Source: JACQID01 sp035290885 (GTDB lineage Archaea; Aenigmatarchaeota; Aenigmatarchaeia; GW2011-AR5). Taken from it: 7,293 bases of DNA. The position numbers and the translations under genes were made by a program. The stretch covers positions 1-7,293 of the forward strand of contig DATDTL010000046.1 of the NCBI GenBank assembly GCA_035290885.1, read 5' to 3'. The first letter of the stretch is position 1. Each line of letters starts with the position of its first letter. Below the pieces are notes generated by a model. It was not told the DNA's origin. It saw only the letters and a program-made list of their open reading frames with translations, and searched no databases. Positions 1 through 4,899 of the stretch are shown piece by piece.

Positions 1-101
1 CTGAAAATACTAAAAATACCGCTACCGGCATCAAAGCTGCAAAATATGATCTCATTATACCGATTATATATGATGGGCGGGAGCTAAAAAGATTTTATTA
101 A
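1..101 (+). CDS. Partial C-terminus of a convergent gene, unidentified
   Basis: Frame 3 is open from the left edge to a TAA at 99-101 and encodes about 32 residues ending in DLIIPIIYDGRELKRFY. The composition looks like a genuine protein tail: a polar stretch, a beta-strand-like DLIIPIIY, then a charged end. I do not recognise the family. It would run head-on into the second TadC gene, whose own TAA is at 100-98, so the two stops overlap by three bases. The competing reading is on the minus strand, an ATG at 55 giving a short hydrophobic, signal-peptide-like start (MRSYFAALMPVAVFLVFS) with a TATATAAT-like box at 71-64. That box lies too close to the ATG for a normal archaeal promoter. I favour the plus-strand reading, but the visible piece is too short for certainty. 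Confidence 0.45.
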   Translation, partial: ENTKNTATGIKAAKYDLIIPIIYDGRELKRFY

Positions 102-955
102 CCGGCGAGCACAACTACTGTGAATCCCACGACAGCCAGGACTATGGCGTGCTTCACGCCAGCAATCATCCGGCCCTCTGACATCTTGCCGATGGTAAGC
201 CCTGCAAACACGCCCTGTATAAGCACTATGTCCCTGAATATGGCAGGCAGCGTCTCGGCAAAGCCTGTCTGATTTTCGCCGAAACTGAACGTAGGCAGTA
301 AAAACCGCGACATTCCTATCATCACCGAAAGGAATATGAAGTATATCATGTAGCCGTTCAGCATTTGCGAATAAACCGACGACGAACGCTCCTTCTTTAT
401 CCTCTCGAGCTGGTAAAGCGAATCGGAAACGGCCTGAAGCACGGTATCCATCGTGCCGCCGGACCTGTGCGCCTCTATTATTGACCTCACGGTCCTGCTA
501 AGGTTGGGGCTTCCGCTCTTCTTTGCGAAGTCAAGCATGACCTTGTTGAAAGGAACTCCCCACGATATCTTGGCGTTTATGTCTTTTATGAACGGGCCGA
601 GCTTCCCGTAGCTGTCGTATTGAAGCGCGCGGAGCGCCTGCGGAAGCGTCATCCCGGACTTTAGGTTGGACGTCACATCGTTCAGAAACTTGGGAAAGTC
701 CTCTTCCATGCTCTTGGTGCCGGAAAACCTCTGGTATTTCACGGCAAGCGGCGGGACGAGTATCACGAGCACGCCAAAAAAGCTCACAAGCGCGAACGTC
801 TGCCCGTGATTTGCAAAAAGCTGGAAATTCGCGTATTCTATGAGCAGCCCTATGAACGTGGAAACGAGCCCGACCGAAACTACGTCTATCCTCTTGCTGT
901 GCTTTTCCCTTACTTGGGAACGCAGCCTGTCCCACAACGATTTGATGCTCATCAT
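98..955 (-). CDS. TadC/ArlJ-like platform protein, second half (T2SSF domain)
   Basis: A 285-residue integral membrane protein resembling the C-terminal half of archaeal ArlJ (FlaJ), the platform on which the pilus or archaellum ATPase acts. Hydrophobic segments lie at about 22-44, 52-73, 200-221, 241-258 and 266-284. Between the second and third is the cytoplasmic T2SSF helical domain, with a family-typical stretch EEDFPKFLNDVTSNLKSGMT (84-103), a GVPF turn (133-136) and EAHRSGGTMD (161-170). The end, VLIQGVFAGLTIGKMSEG (244-261) followed by AGVKHAIVL, closely matches the conserved C-terminus of the family. The start ATG overlaps the stop of the preceding TadC gene as ATGA, and a second ATG follows at once at 952-950. 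A weak GTGA four bases before that second ATG makes it the slightly better start. The pair is surely co-translated, and the two products probably form one platform. Confidence 0.85.
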   Translation of the reverse strand: MMSIKSLWDRLRSQVREKHSKRIDVVSVGLVSTFIGLLIEYANFQLFANHGQTFALVSFFGVLVILVPPLAVKYQRFSGTKSMEEDFPKFLNDVTSNLKSGMTLPQALRALQYDSYGKLGPFIKDINAKISWGVPFNKVMLDFAKKSGSPNLSRTVRSIIEAHRSGGTMDTVLQAVSDSLYQLERIKKERSSSVYSQMLNGYMIYFIFLSVMIGMSRFLLPTFSFGENQTGFAETLPAIFRDIVLIQGVFAGLTIGKMSEGRMIAGVKHAIVLAVVGFTVVVLAG

Positions 956-1821
956 ATCACGGGCTGGGTATAGTTTATGAACAGCAGGAACAGCACGTTA
1001 AGCGTGGGTATCAGTATATACACGCCCAAGCTCATCGCGGTCCCGATGTCTATTCCAAGGACGCTGCCTCCTATTATCGCCATTATTGACAGTATGGATA
1101 TGAAGAACAGCGGCGCTGCTATCAGCACGGCGGTGTAGAAGTCCGCGTAAGTGGAAAGCGTCTTGATGTACTTGTCCCTCTTGATCCTGTAATTGTCCAT
1201 CGTTTCCTTGGCATAGTTCTCAAAGAACCTCTTTATGTCGCCTCCTGTTTCTATGTTGGACACAACGCTGTAAAGAAACTGGCTGAATTCCTGCGACGGC
1301 GTCCTGTCAGCGACGTTCTTTATGCCCGACACCATGTCCATGCCGAAGACCTCTATGTTCCGGACAACCCTCTTCATCTCGTTCGTTACCTGCCCGTATT
1401 CCGGCACGTTGGCTATCAGCTTGAACAGTATGAACGGCGGAACGCCGGACGACGCTATAGCAGCCATATGGTTGACCGCAAACGGCATGTTCCCTTCAAT
1501 ATTATTTTTCTTGGTGGCTATTATCTGGTACGGATAATAATAGAACGCAACCGCAACGGCTGCAGACAGGACGATTGACGTGATCAGCGCACCTATCATT
1601 GCCCCGATAATGCCAACGCCGGCCAGAATCACCGAATTGACTGTCAGCGAAATAAACGCGAGAAACAAAGTCGCCAGCGAAAAGAATGCCATTCTGCCTA
1701 TGTATATCTCGTAAAGCACCTTCACGTCCGCCTTTTGTAGAGCCGAACGCAGGTTATCCGAGAATTTCGGGGCGTACATTATTATCACGTGCCCCATATC
1801 CCTCACGAGCGGCTTGTACAT
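952..1821 (-). CDS. TadC/ArlJ-like platform protein, first half (T2SSF domain)
   Basis: A 289-residue membrane protein matching the N-terminal half of archaeal ArlJ/TadC. It has hydrophobic segments at about 41-61, 66-98 (one long or two short), 229-252 and 263-284, with a cytoplasmic T2SSF domain between. Family signatures are PFAVNHMAAIASSGVPP (113-129), EYG (141-143), VFGMD (158-162), RTPS (173-176) and the ETGGDIKRFF segment (191-200). In this family the domain contacts the motor ATPase and transmits its movement to the growing pilus. The ATG at 1821 follows a strong Shine-Dalgarno site, GAGGTGA at 1832-1826, four bases upstream, so this start is secure. Usual archaellar ArlJ is a single protein of about 550 residues with two T2SSF domains; here each domain has its own gene. 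A TATA-like box at 1930-1925 suggests these two genes can be transcribed separately from the ATPase genes. Confidence 0.87.
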   Translation of the reverse strand: MYKPLVRDMGHVIIMYAPKFSDNLRSALQKADVKVLYEIYIGRMAFFSLATLFLAFISLTVNSVILAGVGIIGAMIGALITSIVLSAAVAVAFYYYPYQIIATKKNNIEGNMPFAVNHMAAIASSGVPPFILFKLIANVPEYGQVTNEMKRVVRNIEVFGMDMVSGIKNVADRTPSQEFSQFLYSVVSNIETGGDIKRFFENYAKETMDNYRIKRDKYIKTLSTYADFYTAVLIAAPLFFISILSIMAIIGGSVLGIDIGTAMSLGVYILIPTLNVLFLLFINYTQPVI

Positions 1822-1825
1822 CCAG

Positions 1826-1832
1826 TCACCTC
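1826..1832 (-). promoter_or_regulatory. Shine-Dalgarno site of the first TadC gene
   Basis: GAGGTGA on the minus strand, four bases before ATG 1821. It is the strongest ribosome binding site in the window and serves as the local reference: GGTGA four to five bases before the start. That pattern supports the start choices for the KaiC-like gene and bears on eS26. Confidence 0.75.
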
Positions 1833-1924
1833 ATAATCGTCCGTGCAATATTAACAATGCCGGCAGCATGCCATAAATTCGGAAAGTTGGCGTTATCACC
1901 GACAAAACCCTTTCCTTGCATGGC

Positions 1925-1930
1925 TATATA
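1925..1930 (-). promoter_or_regulatory. TATA-like box for the TadC pair
   Basis: The minus strand reads TGATATATAGCC here. Archaeal TATA boxes are centred about 26 bases before the transcription start, which would put that start near position 1902 and give the first TadC gene an 80-base leader containing its GAGGTGA site. No BRE is obvious. The assignment rests on sequence and position only. Confidence 0.45.
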
Positions 1931-1944
1931 TCATTCCGGCTGTT

Positions 1945-1951
1945 AAAAAAA
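1945..1951 (-). terminator. Possible T-tract terminator downstream of the KaiC-like gene
   Basis: Seven consecutive T on the minus strand, sitting between inverted arms CGGCTG (1967-1962) and CAGCCG (1942-1937). Archaeal termination often needs only a T-rich tract on the non-template strand. It ends just before the TATA-like box at 1930, the expected order of terminator then promoter. A shorter T5 tract at 2036-2032, 18 bases after the KaiC-like stop codon, is a second candidate. Confidence 0.35.
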
Positions 1952-2053
1952 CTTCCTCCAGCAGCCGATGCCGTTAATTTCGGTATTCAGCGATGTTCGC
2001 GATTGCCCCCAACGCAAGCTACCGACAGCCGAAAAATTAAGGCCAACGCCGCT

Positions 2054-2755
2054 TCACGCCGTAGGATTGAAGGATATCGTGTCTTCAGGATAGACTGTGA
2101 AGCCGTCCGAATTTATCTTGTAGGGGTGGATTTTTCTGGAATGGTCCGTGGACCGCATCTTCCACACGCTTAGTCCCCGCCTGTATTCCCCGCCTATGAG
2201 CATGTTATGCAGCAGTATGACCCCGTCAGCCACGAACTCCTCCACGCCAAAGCGGGAAAGCGACTTCTTGCCTGCTATGGTTTCCGATATCAGTATGGAC
2301 GTGCAGTTGTTCTTCCTCAGCATCTCGCTTACCTGAAGTATCATCCTGCGCAGCTCGGTAACGTCTTTGACGTAAACGCCTATCGCGGAAATGGAGTCTA
2401 TGACTACCCTCGTGGCTCCTATCTCCCTTATGTTATTCTCTATTACCTCTATTATGTCCTCAAGCTGGTACGGGTTGTACTTCAGAAATTTCACCTTGTT
2501 GGTTTTTTCCAGTCTGTCCACGTCCCATCCGAACGCCTCGGCCGTGCTTTTTATCCGGGCGATCTCCTCCTCAAAACTGACGTAAATGCCGTGCTCTTTG
2601 TCGGCTGCAGAGCATATGAAGCCAAGGCCGAAAACCGTCTTGCCGGCGCCGCACGTGCCGCTAAGGAGCACGAGGTCCTTTTCCGGTATTCCACTGGCTA
2701 TAAGATTGTCAAACCCCGGGATTCCCGCTCTTATCCTCTTTATCAAAACGTTCAC
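2054..2755 (-). CDS. KaiC/RAD55-family RecA-like ATPase, ArlH-position partner
   Basis: A single-domain RecA-fold ATPase of 233 residues (230 if it starts at TTG 2746). It opens with the KaiC-family RIRAGIPGFDNLI, then Walker A GTCGAGKT (33-40), YVSFEEEIAR (58-67) with the paired glutamates used for catalysis in KaiC, Walker B VVIDS (117-121), and the KaiC-type KMRSTDHS (199-206) followed by PYKI and GFTVYP. Next to an ArlI-like motor it holds the place of ArlH, the ATP-binding regulator of archaella. ArlH, however, lacks the FEE signature, so this looks like an active KaiC-type enzyme rather than a standard ArlH. The longest reading starts with GTG 2755, inside the ATPase gene. A TTG at 2746 has GGTGA (2756-2752) five bases upstream and is my preferred start. 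Even so, the conserved GIPGFD lies in the overlap, so the overlap is genuine and suggests translational coupling. Confidence 0.85.
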   Translation of the reverse strand: MNVLIKRIRAGIPGFDNLIASGIPEKDLVLLSGTCGAGKTVFGLGFICSAADKEHGIYVSFEEEIARIKSTAEAFGWDVDRLEKTNKVKFLKYNPYQLEDIIEVIENNIREIGATRVVIDSISAIGVYVKDVTELRRMILQVSEMLRKNNCTSILISETIAGKKSLSRFGVEEFVADGVILLHNMLIGGEYRRGLSVWKMRSTDHSRKIHPYKINSDGFTVYPEDTISFNPTA

Positions 2756-4493
2756 CTATGACCTCGGAAAGCTTCTCTGGATTGCGTTTGTAGAGCTGCA
2801 AATATCTGGACGCTTCCTCCATGTTGTTCACGTTCCTCTCTGCCATCCATTTCAGAAGCACCTTGCGCTTGGATATGTCCCGAAGCACGGAATTTATAGG
2901 AATGCCTTTTTCGGAGGATATCTTGTGAAGTATCCACGAGTTGCCCCTGTATTCAAAACTGTCCTCGGACGGCAGCCAGACAAAGGATTTGGTCACCCGC
3001 GGCCTGCCCGTGACCGAGTCCACGCTTTCAAGCTCCGCAATCTCCTTCACGCGCCTTGCGGATTTCCCCTTGTCCCTCGCGTGTATCATGACTACGATAA
3101 GGTCAAGAACATCCAGAAGCCCGGGGGATATGTTTATCGGCTCCGTGCTGAGCCTCTTCATGACATCGTCCATGCTTCCTGCGTGGATCGTCGCTATTGA
3201 CGGGTGGCCGGATGCCATTGCCTGAAACATGACGTAGGCCTCCTTGCCTCTTATCTCGCCTACTATGAGGTAATCCGGGTTCTGCCTGAAGCTTTCCTTG
3301 AGCAGGTCAAACATGGATATCTCGCCCACGCTCGCGCCGGAAAACCCTGCGCGCGCGACCCCGGGTATCCAATTCTGGTGCGGCAGAGTAAGCTCTCTTG
3401 TGTCCTCTATGCTCACTATCTTGGCCTCCTCGTCTATGAACATTGACAGGGTGTTCAGAAACGACGTCTTGCCCGTGGCAACGCCTCCTGCAATCAGTAT
3501 GTTTGACCCGTTCTCAACGGCAAACCAAAGGTATGCCAGCATGTCAACGGACGCAGTGTTGAAGTTTATCATGTCCGCCGGGGTGAACGGCGACTCGCGA
3601 AACTTTCTTATAGAGAAGGTCGGCCCCCTTGTCGTGACGTCCGATGCAAGCGACGCCTGCACTCTGGAGCCGCTTGGCAACGTGCCGTCCAGCAGCGGCT
3701 CGGCGTAGCTTATATACCTGTCGCACCTCTCGGCCAATTTCGTCACGAAGTCCTTGAGATACGTCTCGTCCTTGAATATTATGCTCGTCTTTATGGAGCC
3801 GTATCTCTGGTGCACGATATAGAGTGGGATATTCACCCCGTCACAGCCCAAGTCCTCAATGTACGGGTCGTTGAGCAGCGGCTCTATCTCGTTGAGCCCG
3901 ACAAAGTCGCGGGAAATGAAATACATTATCTTCAGGTATTCCTTGTCGCTGATCACAAACCCGTATTCTTCTATCAGGTTTCTGACGTTCTTCTCAAGAT
4001 AATCCATCATCTTTTCCTGCTCGCTTATGTCGTCAAAGCTTATGTCAATTATCTGCATCAGCCCTTCCTTCAGCTTCTCAAAAATCGCATTTTCCCTCTC
4101 CGTGAGCTGGGGCTCTATTACGGTATAAAGCAGGCTTTCGTCGGCAATGTTGGCTTTTATGTGCGCGTAGGCGTAGGGCCTGATAAGAGGATACATCATG
4201 CTCTTCATCTTCACCGATTCCTTTGGCATCAGGTGCGAGAAGCTTTTGGAAGGAGAGATGGCAAATTTCGGGAAAGTTGACACATCCCTTTGCTGCAGGT
4301 TCAGGAACTGCCCTGCCCTGCCGAGCGCCTTTAGCTGCTGGACGGGCCGAACCAGCTTCCTGTAAAGATATCCCCTTAGCATGAATTTTTCATTCTGCAC
4401 CGGTTTTTCCTTGAAGTAGCTGTCCGGAGCGTGCCCGCTGCCCTGCTTTTTCAGTATCTCCGCCATGACCTTGGCACGGGACTTTACTTCCAT
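2709..4493 (-). CDS. ArlI/TadA-like type IV pilus/archaellum motor ATPase (GspE/VirB11 superfamily)
   Basis: A 594-residue cytoplasmic secretion ATPase, expected to act as a hexamer beneath the TadC platform and drive subunit assembly. Residues 1-130 are basic and poorly conserved. The N-terminal domain has the family stretch NEIEPLLNDPYIEDLGCDG (201-219), YIVHQRYG (225-232) and RYISYAEPLLDGTLPSGSR (259-277). The core has Walker A GGVATGKT (336-343), the Asp box IEDTREL (362-368), Walker B YLIVGEIRG (408-416) with Glu413, and the His box TIHAGS (435-440), all intact. ArlI Walker A loops are usually GGTASGKT, so Val338 and Thr340 are mild departures. ATG 4493 is 11 bases after the eS26 stop. 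A GAGGT site at 4505-4501 overlaps that stop codon, so the two genes are very likely one transcript. The end overlaps the KaiC-like gene. An adhesion pilus, an archaellum-like motor or a secretion system would all fit. Confidence 0.9.
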   Translation of the reverse strand: MEVKSRAKVMAEILKKQGSGHAPDSYFKEKPVQNEKFMLRGYLYRKLVRPVQQLKALGRAGQFLNLQQRDVSTFPKFAISPSKSFSHLMPKESVKMKSMMYPLIRPYAYAHIKANIADESLLYTVIEPQLTERENAIFEKLKEGLMQIIDISFDDISEQEKMMDYLEKNVRNLIEEYGFVISDKEYLKIMYFISRDFVGLNEIEPLLNDPYIEDLGCDGVNIPLYIVHQRYGSIKTSIIFKDETYLKDFVTKLAERCDRYISYAEPLLDGTLPSGSRVQASLASDVTTRGPTFSIRKFRESPFTPADMINFNTASVDMLAYLWFAVENGSNILIAGGVATGKTSFLNTLSMFIDEEAKIVSIEDTRELTLPHQNWIPGVARAGFSGASVGEISMFDLLKESFRQNPDYLIVGEIRGKEAYVMFQAMASGHPSIATIHAGSMDDVMKRLSTEPINISPGLLDVLDLIVVMIHARDKGKSARRVKEIAELESVDSVTGRPRVTKSFVWLPSEDSFEYRGNSWILHKISSEKGIPINSVLRDISKRKVLLKWMAERNVNNMEEASRYLQLYKRNPEKLSEVIGERFDKEDKSGNPGV

Positions 4494-4504
4494 CGGCTGA
4501 ACCT

Positions 4505-4783
4505 CTAGCTGCTTCTGGACGTCCTGCTTCTACCTACTTTGACTATTCCCCTGTGCCTAGCGCAGGAAGGGCACGCATACATCTTCCTCTCAAACATGCT
4601 CATTGCCCTCCTGTCAATCTGCTGCCTCAGTACCGGGTCGGTTATTCGGAAGCCCTTGTACGTCACGAAAGTTTTCCATCGGGGCACGGTACGTCCGCAG
4701 AAACCGCACTCCACGTTGGACTCGTGTCCTTTAGACTTCGTATGCGTGTAACCTCTCTTATACGGGGCTGAAATGTCAATCAC
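4505..4783 (-). CDS. rps26e: Small ribosomal subunit protein eS26 (S26e)
   Basis: A zinc-binding protein of the 30S subunit near the mRNA exit and the 16S 3' end, where the Shine-Dalgarno pairing forms. Family marks are KGHESNVECGFCGRTVPRWK, a central ITDPVLRQQIDRR helix, and YACPSCARHRGIVKVGRSR. The two C-x2-C pairs are the zinc ligands. The frame is open up to ATG 4837 (110 residues), but the first 18 codons would contain the TATA-like box at 4815-4808 and do not resemble the family. With that box, transcription should start near 4785, so GTG 4783 (92 residues) would be a leaderless start. An alternative is the ATT at 4774, five bases after a GGTGA (4784-4780), which gives a protein beginning SAPYKRG and fits the usual distance from start to KGH. 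Identity is firm; the start is not. Confidence 0.85.
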   Translation of the reverse strand: MIDISAPYKRGYTHTKSKGHESNVECGFCGRTVPRWKTFVTYKGFRITDPVLRQQIDRRAMSMFERKMYACPSCARHRGIVKVGRSRTSRSS

Positions 4784-4807
4784 CTGCAAATTAAGTGTCA
4801 CTGAAGC

Positions 4808-4815
4808 TATATAAA
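4808..4815 (-). promoter_or_regulatory. TATA-like box for the eS26-motor operon
   Basis: The minus strand reads TTTATATA. A start of transcription about 26 bases after its centre falls near 4785, directly in front of GTG 4783. The box lies inside the longest version of the eS26 reading frame, the main reason to shorten that gene. Confidence 0.55.
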
Positions 4816-4840
4816 ATACATCTATAGTGGATGACATAAT

Positions 4841-4848
4841 ATTTTATA
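4841..4848 (-). promoter_or_regulatory. Second TATA-like box upstream of eS26
   Basis: The minus strand reads TATAAAAT, eight bases or less from ATG 4837. If used, it would start transcripts near 4821 and leave the downstream GGTGA (4784-4780) as the likely ribosome site. It may be an alternative promoter or simply AT-rich spacer sequence. Confidence 0.3.
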
Positions 4849-4899
4849 CAAGATTGGCGTCTTTCACTATTAGCAAAGGCATGATTTTATCCGACTTCT

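Larger units (their letters stand above)
1822..2053. other. 232-base spacer between the KaiC-like gene and the TadC pair
   Basis: I find no convincing gene here; the reading frames crossing it have no family features. Read on the minus strand it holds a T5 tract (2036-2032), a segment with several inverted repeats (2038-1962), a T7 tract (1951-1945), a TATA-like box (1930-1925) and the Shine-Dalgarno site of the first TadC gene. A minus-strand ORF of 31 codons begins at ATG 1921 and ends in the TGA embedded in that Shine-Dalgarno site. Its start lies upstream of the transcription start predicted from the TATA box, so I do not call it a gene. Confidence 0.6.

Noticed and set aside
531..935. 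134-codon minus-strand ORF inside the second TadC gene
   Set aside because: It is an Arg/Ala-rich out-of-frame shadow of a well-supported gene, with no family features.
1826..1921. 31-codon minus-strand ORF in the spacer (starts MQGKGFVG)
   Set aside because: Its ATG precedes the transcription start predicted from the TATA-like box, has no ribosome site, and its stop is part of the next gene's Shine-Dalgarno site.
1962..2038. tRNA or C/D-box RNA in the spacer
   Set aside because: There is no T-loop or cloverleaf, and the only GTGAT- and CTGA-like words are not spaced as C and D boxes.
2586..3200. 204-codon plus-strand ORF opposite the KaiC-like and motor genes
   Set aside because: It lies antisense to two conserved genes with intact motifs, and its product is unlike any family and rich in Pro, His and Arg.
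4784..4837. ATG 4837 as the start of eS26
   Set aside because: The extra 18 residues do not fit the family and cover a TATA-like promoter; a downstream start explains the region better.
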